Shown here piece by piece: positions 44,242-53,387 of a stretch of DNA of 64,000 nucleotides. Source of the DNA: Novosphingobium sp. B1 (GTDB lineage Bacteria; Pseudomonadota; Alphaproteobacteria; Sphingomonadales; Sphingomonadaceae). The notes beneath the pieces were generated by a model, which was given only the letters and a program-made list of their open reading frames with translations, ran no database searches and had not been told where the DNA came from. Made by a program: the position numbers and the translations under genes. The DNA lies in the NCBI RefSeq assembly GCF_900176395.1, contig NZ_FWXL01000002.1, forward strand, positions 372,001 through 436,000. Direction: 5' to 3'. The stretch's first letter is position 1; the number at the start of each line of letters is the position of its first letter.

Positions 44242-45534
44242 ATGAATGCACCACGCGAGAGCAAGACCACCATCGGGAGCCGCGAACTGCATCCTGATAC
44301 CCTGATGCTGAACTACGGCTATGATCCCTTTCTGTCGGAGGGCGCGGTCAAGCCGCCGGTATTCCTGACATCGACTTTCGTCTTCCCGACGGCTGAGGAA
44401 GGGCGCGACTTCTTCGATTACGTCGCCGGGCGCAAGGAGCCGCCGCCAGGGCAGGGGCGCGGGCTGGTCTATTCGCGCTTCAATCACCCGAACAGCGAGA
44501 TCGTCGAAGACCGGCTGGCGGTTTACGAAGGCGCCGAGGCGGGCGTGGTGTTTTCCTCGGGCATGGCGGCGATCACCACGGCTATGCTGGCCTTCGCCAA
44601 GCCGGGCGAAGTGATCCTTCATTCACAGCCGCTTTACGGCGGCACCGAGACGCTTCTGGCCAAGACCTTTGCACGCCTCGGCATCGCGGCCGAAGGCTTT
44701 TCGGATGGTCTCGACGAAGCCGCAGTGATGGAAGCGGCGCGCCGGGCGATGGCGCGCGGGCGCGTGGCGCTGGTGCTGATCGAAAGCCCGGCAAATCCTA
44801 CCAATGCGCTGGTCGATATCCAGATGATGCGCCGCGTCTGCGAAGCAGTAGGCGCAGAGCAGGGCGATCAGCGCCCGCTGCTGATGTGCGACAATACCCT
44901 GCTTGGCCCGGTCTATCAGCACCCCTTGCGGCACGGCGCGGACATTTCGCTCTATTCTCTGACCAAGTACGTCGGCGGGCATTCCGACCTAGTCGCTGGT
45001 GCGGCGCTCGGCTCGGCCGCGCTGATGCGCGAAGTGCGCCTTTTGCGCAGCGCCATCGGCACGCAGCTGGATGCGCATAGCTGCTGGATGCTGGGCCGGT
45101 CGCTCGAAACGCTGGGCCTGAGGATGGAGCGGGCCAATGCCAATGCGCTTGCCGCCGTGCGCTTCCTTGCCGATCACCCGGCGGTCGAAAGCGTGGCGCA
45201 CCCGCACATGGCAAGCCCGGGATCGCATGAACACGAGGTATTTGCCCGCCAATGCTCGGGCGCCGGTTCGACTTTCTCGTTCGACATCAAGGGCGGGCAG
45301 CCGGCGGCCTTCCGCTTCCTCAACGCGCTGCAGATCTTCAAGCTGGCGGTGAGTCTTGGCGGCACGGAATCGCTGGCAAGCCATCCGGCGACGACGACCC
45401 ATTCGGGCGTGCCGGCCGAAGCGCGCGACCGCTTCGGCGTGCGTGACGGCACGGTGCGCCTGTCGATCGGGATCGAGAACGAGGGCGATATCGTTGCCGA
45501 TCTCGAACAGGCGCTGGCCGCCAGCGCGGGCTAG
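44242..45534 (+). CDS. Cystathionine gamma-synthase/methionine gamma-lyase-family PLP enzyme
   Basis: A 430-residue PLP enzyme of the Cys/Met metabolism family. The substrate and phosphate region is [35 protein letters not shown] near residues 75-110. The PLP-binding Lys242 lies in [13 protein letters not shown], and the C-terminal [19 protein letters not shown] is typical. ATG 44242 has GAGGGG upstream, and an earlier ATG at 44197 would add only a basic leader. It lies 79 bases after the MFS gene and may be the last gene of the operon. Such enzymes make or break C-S bonds. Beside a TauD dioxygenase it hints at a sulfur-containing substrate, but that is speculation. Confidence 0.88.
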   Translation: MNAPRESKTTIGSRELHPDTLMLNYGYDPFLSEGAVKPPVFLTSTFVFPTAEEGRDFFDYVAGRKEPPPGQGRGLVYSRFNHPNSEIVEDRLAVYEGAEAGVVFSSGMAAITTAMLAFAKPGEVILHSQPLYGGTETLLAKTFARLGIAAEGFSDGLDEAAVMEAARRAMARGRVALVLIESPANPTNALVDIQMMRRVCEAVGAEQGDQRPLLMCDNTLLGPVYQHPLRHGADISLYSLTKYVGGHSDLVAGAALGSAALMREVRLLRSAIGTQLDAHSCWMLGRSLETLGLRMERANANALAAVRFLADHPAVESVAHPHMASPGSHEHEVFARQCSGAGSTFSFDIKGGQPAAFRFLNALQIFKLAVSLGGTESLASHPATTTHSGVPAEARDRFGVRDGTVRLSIGIENEGDIVADLEQALAASAG

Positions 45535-45537
45535 CGC

Positions 45538-46986
45538 TCAGGGCAGGCGGAACGTCCACTTGCCCGCTTCGGACGCCGGATCGAAGCGGACAAGCCGCGG
45601 CGTGCTGGCTCCGACGGCGGCAAGCGCGAGCGGCTTCATCGGATCGGGCGTGTTCCTGGGGATGATCCGGTAGGTTCCGTCGCCCAGCATGTCGATCCGC
45701 CAGAGCTGCTCGGGCGCGCCGGTGAACTGCGGAACGGCGACGACATCGCCCGACGGCGTTGCGGCGAGCGCCCTGCTCGTACCTGCAATGACGATCTTGA
45801 CGTATGGCGCGCCAAACCAACCGCCAGCCCCGGCGACCGGCTCGATCGTCCAGTGCTGGTTGGGGCGGACCTGATAGGCGCCCATGTCCACGGCAATGGC
45901 GCCTAGCGGCCAGACGGTGCGGTTCTGCTCCAGCGTCTGGTCGGGTACGGGCTTGACCGGCTCCTTCGGCGCGCCAAAGCCGGTCCATGACCACGGCAGG
46001 CGCACTTCGTCCACCGCCAGTTGCAGCGCGCCGCCGCGTTCGGACTGGATCTCGTAGGTGCCGGGCCGCAGGTTTTCCTGTCCCAGCGGCCAGCCGTTCT
46101 TCCAGGTGAGCGGCAGGATCGCGAGGACGCTGCGCGCGGAACGGTCCATGTCGGCCTCGTAGTGGAACGAGAACTTTTCGACGCCATCGCCGAGATCGAC
46201 CAGGCCGAAATGGCCAGCTCCCCGACCCCGACCGTTCGATCCCCACACCAGCTTGCCGCCGCCCTTCAACAAGGGCACGCCGAAGTTGTCGACGTAAGGG
46301 CCGAGCGGGCTCCTCGAACGGCCGACGCGAATGTTGTAGGTCGAGTTCGGGCCATCGCAGCAGGTGCCGTGCGTGCCGAGCAGGTAGTACCAGCCCTCGC
46401 GGTGGAGCAGGGCAGTGGCTTCCATGTCGATCGCGATATCGACGGGCTGGTTGCCGGGCAGGCGCTCCGCTGTTTTCGGATCGAGTTCGACCATGCGGAT
46501 GGCGCCGAAGTAGGTGCCATAGCTGAGCCACAGGCGTCCTTCGGCGAGCAGGAATGCCGGGTCGATCGCATCGTTGATCTCGAAGCCGTCGCTCGAGGCC
46601 ACGGTGCCGACATCGTGGAAGCCGAAATCCTTCGATGCGGGATCGAGCGACTTCGTCCACATGATCTTGACGTCGCTCTTGTGGCCGCCGTTCATGCCGC
46701 CGCCGCCTACAGCCCACGCCACGTAGTAGCGGTGGCCAAGCTTGATCACATCGGGCGCGACGCCGCCGCCCGGGCGAACCGGGCCGCTGGCCCATGTCCA
46801 GCCATCGGAGGACACGAGGCCACCCTTGCCGGTGCCGAACGTGTAGAAGCGTCCATCAGATTGCACGATCGTGGAGGGATCATGAATCCACGGTTCGCCC
46901 TCCATCTGCGCGACGGGGTTGCTCTGCGCAAGAACGGGGGCGGCAATGCCGGCAAGGACTGCGGCGGCGATAAGCTTGGAGTTCAT
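45538..46986 (-). CDS. GH43 arabinanase/arabinofuranosidase with C-terminal lectin-like domain, exported
   Basis: A 482-residue glycosidase with a signal peptide (AAAVLAGIAAPVLA). The five-bladed propeller shows the catalytic base Asp in WIHDPSTIV near residue 35. The middle Asp is near INDAIDPAF, and the acid Glu lies in DMEATALLHREGWYYLLGT. CCDGPNSTYNIRVGRS near 215 is the signature of arabinan-type GH43 enzymes. From about residue 350 a second domain (NQHWTIEPV and EQLWRIDML) resembles a ricin-type carbohydrate-binding module. ATG 46986 is 11 bases downstream of the preceding gene, so the two form an operon. It is convergent with the PLP enzyme, 3 bases apart. Confidence 0.9.
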   Translation of the reverse strand: MNSKLIAAAVLAGIAAPVLAQSNPVAQMEGEPWIHDPSTIVQSDGRFYTFGTGKGGLVSSDGWTWASGPVRPGGGVAPDVIKLGHRYYVAWAVGGGGMNGGHKSDVKIMWTKSLDPASKDFGFHDVGTVASSDGFEINDAIDPAFLLAEGRLWLSYGTYFGAIRMVELDPKTAERLPGNQPVDIAIDMEATALLHREGWYYLLGTHGTCCDGPNSTYNIRVGRSRSPLGPYVDNFGVPLLKGGGKLVWGSNGRGRGAGHFGLVDLGDGVEKFSFHYEADMDRSARSVLAILPLTWKNGWPLGQENLRPGTYEIQSERGGALQLAVDEVRLPWSWTGFGAPKEPVKPVPDQTLEQNRTVWPLGAIAVDMGAYQVRPNQHWTIEPVAGAGGWFGAPYVKIVIAGTSRALAATPSGDVVAVPQFTGAPEQLWRIDMLGDGTYRIIPRNTPDPMKPLALAAVGASTPRLVRFDPASEAGKWTFRLP

Positions 46987-46997
46987 TGCGGCCTCCT

Positions 46998-47687
46998 TCA
47001 GCGCAGCGTGATCTTGAGGTCGCGGATCGGCTGGCCCTTGCCATCGACGAAGCGGACCGCGAAATCGGACAGGCCGGGGCCGTTGATCACCGCACCTTGC
47101 AGCACGTTGCGGCCCTTCTTCAGGCCGAGCGCGGGCGAGACGACATCGTCCATGACCATGCGACGATCGCCGAACAAGGCGGCGGCTTCCTTGCCGTTCA
47201 ACCACCACATCGATGCAGAGTTGGAGCCGACCGCGAGGTGGGAGTCGGGCATGTCGCGCGGGGCGTCCACTACCGTCGTGGCCCAGAAGATCACGCCGTA
47301 AGTCGGCTTGCCGTAGGCGGCGGCGAAATAGAACAGCTTGGCATCCCATTGCGCCGCGTCGAGCGCGTGCCAGGTGAGGGATGCGCCCTTGTGCGTCATG
47401 GTCTGGCCGTCCGTCGGCAGTTTGCTGCTGAGGCTCGTCGGGCGGTCTTCGGAGAAGGCCTTGCGCACGTAGTCGCTGGTAAAGAGCTGGTTGGTGCGAT
47501 TGGGCTTGGCGATCGGTTCGAGCAGCATCCAGCGGCGGATGAAACCGTCTTCGTCGACTCCAGTGGCACCGGATGCGGCGGGCGTGAAGTAAGGCGCCAA
47601 CGAAGGCGCTGTCTGGCCAAGGGCGGGAGCGCCGGCTGCGCACAGCATCGCGCAAGCCGCCGCAAGCATGCGGGACGTTCGAATCAT
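46998..47687 (-). CDS. Exported hypothetical protein, beta-sandwich accessory of the GH43
   Basis: A 229-residue secreted protein with a signal peptide ending near residue 25 (CAAGAPALGQ). GFIRRWMLLEPI near 48 and SNSASMWWLNGKEAAAL near 155 recall the PA14-like or sugar-binding modules that accompany acetyl-xylan esterases and GH43 enzymes. No catalytic motif is visible. It is the first gene of the operon with the GH43 that follows 11 bases later. A weak FadR-type site (GTATGAT at 47712) is 25 bases upstream. The function is probably carbohydrate binding; this rests on composition and context only. Confidence 0.6.
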   Translation of the reverse strand: MIRTSRMLAAACAMLCAAGAPALGQTAPSLAPYFTPAASGATGVDEDGFIRRWMLLEPIAKPNRTNQLFTSDYVRKAFSEDRPTSLSSKLPTDGQTMTHKGASLTWHALDAAQWDAKLFYFAAAYGKPTYGVIFWATTVVDAPRDMPDSHLAVGSNSASMWWLNGKEAAALFGDRRMVMDDVVSPALGLKKGRNVLQGAVINGPGLSDFAVRFVDGKGQPIRDLKITLR

Positions 47688-47763
47688 GGCATCCTCTCAA
47701 ATTTCACAATTGTATGATTTAAAGTGGAAGCTGATTCAACGATAATTATGGCATATAACTAAT

Positions 47764-47800
47764 AAAAAGCCCGCCCTGAACCCCTGAGGTCCAGAGCGGG
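47764..47800 (-). terminator. Rho-independent terminator of the xylose isomerase operon
   Basis: On the minus strand a 13-base-pair stem (CCCGCTCTGGACC with GGTTCAGGGCGGG, two G-U pairs, 5-base loop) is followed by CTTTTTATT. It lies 26 bases after the xylose isomerase stop. Confidence 0.88.
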
Positions 47801-47825
47801 ATTTCCTATTTACTCAGACCATTAA

Positions 47826-49133
47826 TCAGAACCGGTTGAGCATGTTCTCTAGCCATTCCTGACGGCCCGAAACCGGAGCGGGCTTGAGATTCTGCGCCAC
47901 GGCGAGGTCGGCGATTTCGGCAAGGCTCGACTGGCGGATGGTTGCCCCGAGTTCGCCGTTCCAGCCGGCATAGCGCTCGGCGCGGAAGGCATCGATGCGA
48001 CCGTCGGCAATGATCGCTTCGGCGCGCAGCAGGGCCTTGGCGATGACGTCCACGCCGCCGATGTGGCCGTGGAACAGGTCAGCCGCATCAACCGATTGCC
48101 GGCGGACCTTGGCGTCGAAGTTGAAGCCGCCATCGGTGAAGCCACCGGCGCGTTCGATCTCGATGCAGGCCAACGTCAGTTCCTCGACCGAGTTGGGGAA
48201 CTGGTCGGTGTCCCAGCCATTCTGCGGGTCGCCGCGGTTGGCGTCGATCGAACCGAATACGCCCAGCGCACCGGCCATGGCGATTTCATGCTCGAAGGTG
48301 TGGCCCGAAAGCGTGGCGTGGTTGGCCTCGATGTTGACCTTTACCTCGTTCTCGAGGCCGAAGCGCTTGAGGAAGCCGTATACGGTCTGGGTGTCGAAGT
48401 CGTACTGGTGCTTGGTCGGCTCATGCGGCTTGGGTTCGATCAGGATCGTGCCGGCAAAGCCGATCTTGTGCTTGTGCTCGACCACGAGGCTGAGGAAGCG
48501 GCCGAAGTTTTCCTGTTCGGTCTTGAGATCGGTGTTGAGGATCGTGTCGTAACCTTCGCGGCCGCCCCACAGCACGTAGTTCGAGCCACCAAGACGATGG
48601 GTCGCCTCGAGAGCATCGCGCACCTGGCTGGCGCCCCAGGCGTAGACTTCCGGGCGGGGGCTGGTGGCAGCGCCGGCAAGGTAGCGCGGGTGGCCAAACA
48701 GGTTGGCCGTGCCCCACAGCAGCTTGCGGCCGTGCTGGGCCTGCAGTTCCTCGAGATGGTCGACCGCGCGGGCGAAGCTGGCGCGGAACTCGCCGATGCT
48801 TTCGGCCGGCGCCATCACGTCGACATCGTGGAAGCAGTAGAACGGCAGGTCGAGCTTTTCCACGAAGGCGAGAGCCGCTTCACGCTTGGCGCGGGCGGCG
48901 TTTTCGTCCTGCGGACCGTTCAGCCATGGGCGATCGAACGTGCCGGCACCGAACACGTCGCTGCCGGGCCAGCAGAAGGTGTGCCACATGCACACGGCAA
49001 AGCGTAGGTAGTCTTCCATCCGCTTGCCGAAGACCACGCGGTCCTTGTCGTAGAAGCGATAGGCAAGATCGCTGGTGCTTTCCGGACCTTCGTAGCGGAC
49101 GGTGGCGAACTCGTCGAAATAGTCGGCTGACAT
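47826..49133 (-). CDS. xylA: Xylose isomerase
   Basis: A 435-residue enzyme converting D-xylose to D-xylulose, in the cytoplasm. The class II landmarks are present: [18 protein letters not shown] near residue 47, [11 protein letters not shown] with the catalytic His, and the metal-binding region in [36 protein letters not shown] follows, and later [20 protein letters not shown]. Length matches the family. It is third in the leftward operon GH43-xylulokinase-isomerase, with gaps of 5 and 6 bases, and is closed by a strong terminator. This is the non-oxidative xylose route, present alongside the oxidative one at 3.6-6.5 kb. Confidence 0.97.
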   Translation of the reverse strand: MSADYFDEFATVRYEGPESTSDLAYRFYDKDRVVFGKRMEDYLRFAVCMWHTFCWPGSDVFGAGTFDRPWLNGPQDENAARAKREAALAFVEKLDLPFYCFHDVDVMAPAESIGEFRASFARAVDHLEELQAQHGRKLLWGTANLFGHPRYLAGAATSPRPEVYAWGASQVRDALEATHRLGGSNYVLWGGREGYDTILNTDLKTEQENFGRFLSLVVEHKHKIGFAGTILIEPKPHEPTKHQYDFDTQTVYGFLKRFGLENEVKVNIEANHATLSGHTFEHEIAMAGALGVFGSIDANRGDPQNGWDTDQFPNSVEELTLACIEIERAGGFTDGGFNFDAKVRRQSVDAADLFHGHIGGVDVIAKALLRAEAIIADGRIDAFRAERYAGWNGELGATIRQSSLAEIADLAVAQNLKPAPVSGRQEWLENMLNRF

Positions 49134-49139
49134 GACTTG

Positions 49140-50588
49140 TTACTCCTTGATCGGGGCGAGCGCGGCATAGGCGGCGCGGAAACGGGCGCGCTTGGGCGCA
49201 AGCTGGGCGGCAAGTGCGGGATCGGGTTCGATCACTGCGCGCACCGGCGGGCGGGTGCAGACCTGGGCGGCAGAAGCGCCGGTGACGGCGATCTGCGCAA
49301 GGCGTGCACCGCCCAGCGCCGGGCCGACTTCGCCACCGTGGAGATAGACGAGGCGGACGCCGAGAACGCTCGACAGGATGCGCCCCCAGTGTGTCGAGCG
49401 GGAGCCGCCGCCAATCACGCAAAGTTCATCGATCTGCGTTCCGGCGTTGCGCAGGGCGTCGATACCGTCGGCATGGGCGAAGGCGACGCCTTCGAGCACG
49501 GCAGCGGCCATGCTTCCCGTAGTGCTCTCGTTTCCGAGGCCGAGGAATGCGGCGCGAATGTGGGGATCGTTGTGCGGGGTCCGCTCACCGGAAAGGTAGG
49601 GCAGGAATAGCTCGGGTCCGCAGGCCGCGCCGGCCTGTTCGGCAAGGGCAAAGAATTCCGCAGGGCCCGGCACGTTGCAGGCCTTCGCAGCCCAGTCGAT
49701 GCACGAAGCGGCGGACAGGTGGACGCTCATCTGGTGCCAGACGCCCGGCAAGGCGTGGCAGAAGGCGTGGACGGCTTCTGCGGGGTTCGGCCGGAATGCG
49801 GCATTGGCCACGAAGATCACGCCCGACGTGCCGAGCGAGAGCATGCCTTGCCCGTCTGACAGCACGCCAACGCCAAGCGCCCCTGCGGCATTGTCGCCAG
49901 CGCCAGCGACCACCGGCACGCGGTCCATGCCCCAAGCCCGGGCGACGTCCTCACGCAATACGCCGGTGCCGTCGGAGCCTTCATGCAAGCGCGGCATGTG
50001 GCTTTCATCAAGGCCAGTAGCAGCGAGCATCTCAGGCGACCACGACCGCCGGGCGACATCGAGCCACAGCGTTCCTGCGCTGTCGGACATGTCGCTCGCC
50101 TTTTCGCCGGTAAGGGCGAGGCGGACGTAGTCCTTGGGCAGCAGGACGGTGCGCGTGGCGGCAAAGACGTCGGGTTCGTGTTTGCGAACCCAGGCCAGCT
50201 TCGGCGCGGTGAAGCCCGGCATGGCGATGTTCCCGGTGATTTCGCGCGCCCGGGGCTTGGCGGCTTCGATCTCGGCACATTCGGCAAAGCTGCGGCCATC
50301 GTTCCACAGGATCGCCGGACGCAGCGGCTTGTCGTCCGCGCCCAGCAGGGTGGCGCCGTGCATCTGCCCGGCAAGGCCAATGCCGCGCATGGCCTTGCGC
50401 AAGCTGGCATCGAGGCCGAGCACCGCCTTGTGCGCTGCGTCCACCCAATCCGCCGGGGCCTGTTCGGACCACAGCGGGTGAGGGCGGGAAACGGTGAGGT
50501 CGGAACTGCTTTGCGCCAGGACCTCGCCGGTTTCGGCAGTGACAACCGCCTTTACGCAACTGGTGCCGACATCTATGCCGAGGAACAT
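49140..50588 (-). CDS. xylB: Xylulokinase (FGGY family)
   Basis: A 482-residue sugar kinase that phosphorylates D-xylulose to xylulose 5-phosphate. The ATP-binding N-terminus MFLGIDVGTSCVKAV fixes the start at 50588. GLAGQMHGATLL near residue 75 and RPAILWNDGR near 92 bind substrate. VAGAGDNAAGALG near 230 carries the catalytic Asp, and CVIGGGSRSTHWGRILSSVLG near 390 is the FGGY C-terminal signature. It is in an operon with GH43 upstream (5-base gap) and xylose isomerase downstream (6-base gap). The name follows E. coli usage; the xylB at 4789 is a dehydrogenase. Confidence 0.96.
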   Translation of the reverse strand: MFLGIDVGTSCVKAVVTAETGEVLAQSSSDLTVSRPHPLWSEQAPADWVDAAHKAVLGLDASLRKAMRGIGLAGQMHGATLLGADDKPLRPAILWNDGRSFAECAEIEAAKPRAREITGNIAMPGFTAPKLAWVRKHEPDVFAATRTVLLPKDYVRLALTGEKASDMSDSAGTLWLDVARRSWSPEMLAATGLDESHMPRLHEGSDGTGVLREDVARAWGMDRVPVVAGAGDNAAGALGVGVLSDGQGMLSLGTSGVIFVANAAFRPNPAEAVHAFCHALPGVWHQMSVHLSAASCIDWAAKACNVPGPAEFFALAEQAGAACGPELFLPYLSGERTPHNDPHIRAAFLGLGNESTTGSMAAAVLEGVAFAHADGIDALRNAGTQIDELCVIGGGSRSTHWGRILSSVLGVRLVYLHGGEVGPALGGARLAQIAVTGASAAQVCTRPPVRAVIEPDPALAAQLAPKRARFRAAYAALAPIKE

Positions 50589-50593
50589 CAGGC

Positions 50594-51709
50594 TTACTTC
50601 GCTTTCATCGGGTCGATCGTCTGGATCGTGCCGTCGAGGTTGAACGTCAGCTCGGTCACCTTGACGTTGCGCAGGTGGTTCTTGTTGGAGAGCTGCGTGT
50701 CGGCATAGAACAGCCACCACTTGCCATCATGCTGGATGATCGAGTGGTGCGTGGTCCAGCCCTGCACTGGCTTGAGAATGTGGCCGACATACTTGAACGG
50801 ACCGTAGGGGCTGGTGCCGATGGCATAGTTTAGGAAGTGCGTGTCGCCGGTGGAATAGGTGTAGTAGTACTTGCCGTCCTTCTTGAAGACCCAGGAGGCT
50901 TCGAAGAACCGGCGTTCGTGATCACCGCCCAGCACAGGCTTGCCGTCGTCCCCGAGAATCACCGCATCGCGGGGGCTTTCGGCGAAGGTCTTCATATCGG
51001 CGTTCATCTTGACGACCTTGCCTGACAGCGCGGGCTTGTCGTCCTGCATCAGGTCGGTGTCGGAGCCGTTGGGATCGTACTTGCCGCCGGCCCAGCGCTG
51101 AAGCTGGCCACCCCATATGCCGCCGAAATACATGTAGGCAGTGCCATCGTCGTCGGTGAAGACCGCCGGATCCATCGAGTAGGAGCCGGGGATCGCTTCC
51201 TTTTCGGCGACGAACGGCCCCATCGGATTCTTCGAGGTGGCGACGCCAATGCGGAACGCGCCGAGGCCGTTCTTGTCCTTCGATTTGTCGCGCGCCGGGA
51301 AGTACAGGTAGTAGGTGCCGTCCTTGTAGGCGGCATCGGGCGCCCACATCTGCTGCGAGGCCCAGGGCACGTCCTTCACGTCAAGCGCGACGGGACCGAC
51401 GGTGACCTTGCCGCCGACCTTGTCCATGCTCAGCACGCGGTAGTCGCGCATCGCGTACTGGTTGCCGAGGTCATCGTCGGCCGTCGGCGTTTCGATGTCG
51501 TGCGAGGGATAGACATAGATCTTGCCGTCGAAGACGTGGGCCGATGGATCTGCGGTGAAGATTTCGTTGACCAGCGGCTGGTCGCGGAAGGCGCTGGCGT
51601 CTGCGCCGCCATTGGCGGGCTTGGCTTCATTGGCCGCCTTCGAGCACGTGGCCAGCGCGAGCGCGCTCGTCAGGCACAGTGCGACGGTGGTGATCTTCGC
51701 CTTGATCAT
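50594..51709 (-). CDS. GH43 beta-xylosidase/arabinofuranosidase lipoprotein
   Basis: A 371-residue glycosidase. ATG 51709 is preceded by AAGGGGATGAC. The N-terminus is a lipoprotein signal with lipobox ALATC (Cys near residue 22), so the enzyme should be membrane-anchored in the periplasm. The propeller shows FTADPSAHVFDGKIYVYPSHD with the base Asp, WAPDAAYKDGTYYLYFPA, YSMDPAVF with the middle Asp, and RRFFEASWVFKKDGKYYYTYST with the acid Glu. These suit the GH43 group acting on arabinoxylan. It leads the operon with xylulokinase and isomerase and has LacI-type site 4 about 54 bases upstream, tying sugar release to intracellular use. Confidence 0.92.
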   Translation of the reverse strand: MIKAKITTVALCLTSALALATCSKAANEAKPANGGADASAFRDQPLVNEIFTADPSAHVFDGKIYVYPSHDIETPTADDDLGNQYAMRDYRVLSMDKVGGKVTVGPVALDVKDVPWASQQMWAPDAAYKDGTYYLYFPARDKSKDKNGLGAFRIGVATSKNPMGPFVAEKEAIPGSYSMDPAVFTDDDGTAYMYFGGIWGGQLQRWAGGKYDPNGSDTDLMQDDKPALSGKVVKMNADMKTFAESPRDAVILGDDGKPVLGGDHERRFFEASWVFKKDGKYYYTYSTGDTHFLNYAIGTSPYGPFKYVGHILKPVQGWTTHHSIIQHDGKWWLFYADTQLSNKNHLRNVKVTELTFNLDGTIQTIDPMKAK

Positions 51710-51762
51710 GTCATCCCCTTGCAGGCCGCTTGTCCGGCCTTTCACATATCTGCTGCGACGAT

Positions 51763-51774
51763 GATAGCGCTACC
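51763..51774. promoter_or_regulatory. LacI-type operator GATAGCGCTACC, site 4
   Basis: Identical to site 3 at 18908, including the following TA. It lies 54 bases upstream of the GH43-xylulokinase-isomerase operon, in the 141-base gap to the KDPGal aldolase gene. Confidence 0.75.
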
Positions 51775-51850
51775 TAAACACGACGGCAATCTGAAATATG
51801 CGTTCTAATTACCGACGTTCACCTGCCTTGGCAAGCGCAGTGCAGCAAGA

Positions 51851-52480
51851 TCAGCCGGCAGCGTTCCATGCGGAAACCAGCGCCTCGGCGCGAGTGCCTA
51901 CTATCGCTGCATCATCGCCGGGCCTGTAGAGGCTGCCCCCCACCCCTATGCCGAGTACGCCTGCTGCACGATATTCGGCCACGTTGGCAGGACCAACGCC
52001 GCCCACGGCCCACACGCGTGTTGCGGGCGGCAGGACTTCGCGAATTGCCTTCACGTAGCTGCTGCCAAGCACCGAGCCGGGAAACAGCTTCAGATCGCGC
52101 GCGCCCGCGCCAATCGCGGCAAAGGCTTCCGTGGGGGTAAGAAATCCGGGGAGGACGTCCATGCCGAGTTCGAGCGAACGGGCGATGACCGCTGGATCCG
52201 TATTGGGCGAAACCATGAATGTGCCGCCAGCGTCCGCAAGCTGTTCGGCAAGCGCGATGCTGGTGACGGTGCCACCGCCGAAGGCGGCACGACCGCCAAG
52301 CGCTTCGACCATGGCCCTGATCGAACCGCATGGATCGGGCGAGTTGAACGGCACCTCGATCAAACGGACGCCTGCCTCGACCAGCGCGGTCGCGATGCCG
52401 ACGGCCTCCTGCGTGCGGATGCCGCGCAGGATGGCAACGATGGGCGGGGCGCCTTGGGCAAGGACTTCATCGACTGTCAC
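51851..52480 (-). CDS. dgoA: 2-dehydro-3-deoxy-6-phosphogalactonate aldolase
   Basis: A 209-residue class I aldolase of the KDPG/KDPGal family that splits 2-keto-3-deoxy-6-phosphogalactonate to pyruvate and glyceraldehyde 3-phosphate. PIVAILRGIRTQEAV near 12-27 and RLIEVPFNSPDP near 38-50 carry the substrate-binding Arg and the general-base Glu. GGGTVTS and DLKLFPGSVLGSSYVKAI include the Schiff-base Lys region. GTG 52480 overlaps the kinase stop (GTGA). It is the last gene of a five-gene leftward operon that starts with the ketoglutarate semialdehyde dehydrogenase. Confidence 0.92.
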   Translation of the reverse strand: MTVDEVLAQGAPPIVAILRGIRTQEAVGIATALVEAGVRLIEVPFNSPDPCGSIRAMVEALGGRAAFGGGTVTSIALAEQLADAGGTFMVSPNTDPAVIARSLELGMDVLPGFLTPTEAFAAIGAGARDLKLFPGSVLGSSYVKAIREVLPPATRVWAVGGVGPANVAEYRAAGVLGIGVGGSLYRPGDDAAIVGTRAEALVSAWNAAG

Positions 52481-53385
52481 GGGCGCAGGCTTTCGGCAAG
52501 AGTTATGGCGTGGGCAAGGCCGGCCACCACGGCGTTCTCGCCGTCGACCAGTTGCGATGAACCGCCGTGATGTGCAAGCGCGGTCGCATAAAGTGCGGCA
52601 AGTGCGGGATCGCCGATCAGCGTCACGTTCTGCGTGCCCATGCCGAACTGCGCTACTTCCGCGCCGATGAGCACGCCTGACAGATAGCCCTTGGCCCACT
52701 CGCGCGAGCGGCCGTCGAGCAAGCGCGACGCGCGTGCTTCGAACAGGGTGCCGGGCAACGGCTCTGCCGAACGGCTCAGGCCGTGCGCGAAGCCATCATC
52801 AAAGCTGCCCTCGCCGGGCGTATCCGGGCCCGTCAGCGAGGTGTGGCCGGTGATCGCGGCAAAGACCTCGCCGGTCGGAGCCGTGCGGAAGCCGGTGATC
52901 GTGCCGTCGCTGGTGCTGACCCATTTGCCGTGGGTTCCGGGAAGCGCGAAGTCGTGATCGCCAGCGTGCAAGGCAGGGTTCAGCGCCATCGCGCCGAAGA
53001 CCTGCGTCTCCTCGCCGCGCATCACCTCGGGCACGCCATCGGCGGTCCGGTAGGAAAGCCCCGGCAGGATTTCGACATCGTGGCCAAGCACGCGCAGACG
53101 GGTGCGGGCATGGTGCCAGCTCTCTGCATCCACCGGGCACGGGGCATAAGGGGCGATGGCAAGGCCGGCAGGCGATCCGACCATGCCGCAAAGCGTTATC
53201 GCTTCGATCGCGCCGGCTGCCAGCCAGACGGAGAGGAGCCGGGCAAGGACGCGCTCTGCCGGTTCGACAAGCTGCGTGACACCGGGTCCGTCGAGACGGG
53301 CCGTGGTTTCGCCATTTTCAACGAGAAACAGGCGCAGGCGTGTGCTGCCCCAGTCGCCGATCACGCGCCGTGCGCGGCCCGCCAC
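52477..53385 (-). CDS. dgoK: 2-dehydro-3-deoxygalactonokinase
   Basis: A 302-residue DgoK-family kinase that phosphorylates 2-keto-3-deoxy-D-galactonate. VIGDWGSTRLRLFLVE near the start is the phosphate-binding region. ITLCGMVGSPAG, FALPGTHGKWVSTSDGTITGFRTAPTGEVFA and GYLSGVLIGAEV are typical of the family. GTG 53385 is preferred because GAGG lies 7 bases upstream; TTG 53391 is an alternative. It sits between the Gfo/Idh dehydrogenase (2-base gap) and DgoA (GTGA overlap), so galactose oxidation products would pass straight along the operon. Confidence 0.92.
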   Translation of the reverse strand: MAGRARRVIGDWGSTRLRLFLVENGETTARLDGPGVTQLVEPAERVLARLLSVWLAAGAIEAITLCGMVGSPAGLAIAPYAPCPVDAESWHHARTRLRVLGHDVEILPGLSYRTADGVPEVMRGEETQVFGAMALNPALHAGDHDFALPGTHGKWVSTSDGTITGFRTAPTGEVFAAITGHTSLTGPDTPGEGSFDDGFAHGLSRSAEPLPGTLFEARASRLLDGRSREWAKGYLSGVLIGAEVAQFGMGTQNVTLIGDPALAALYATALAHHGGSSQLVDGENAVVAGLAHAITLAESLRP

Positions 53386-53387
53386 GA

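Noticed and set aside
45530-45540. CTAGCGCT resembling the core of the LacI-type operator
   Set aside because: It is formed by the stop codon of the PLP-enzyme gene between convergent genes, lacks the outer GG/CC and has no promoter to control.
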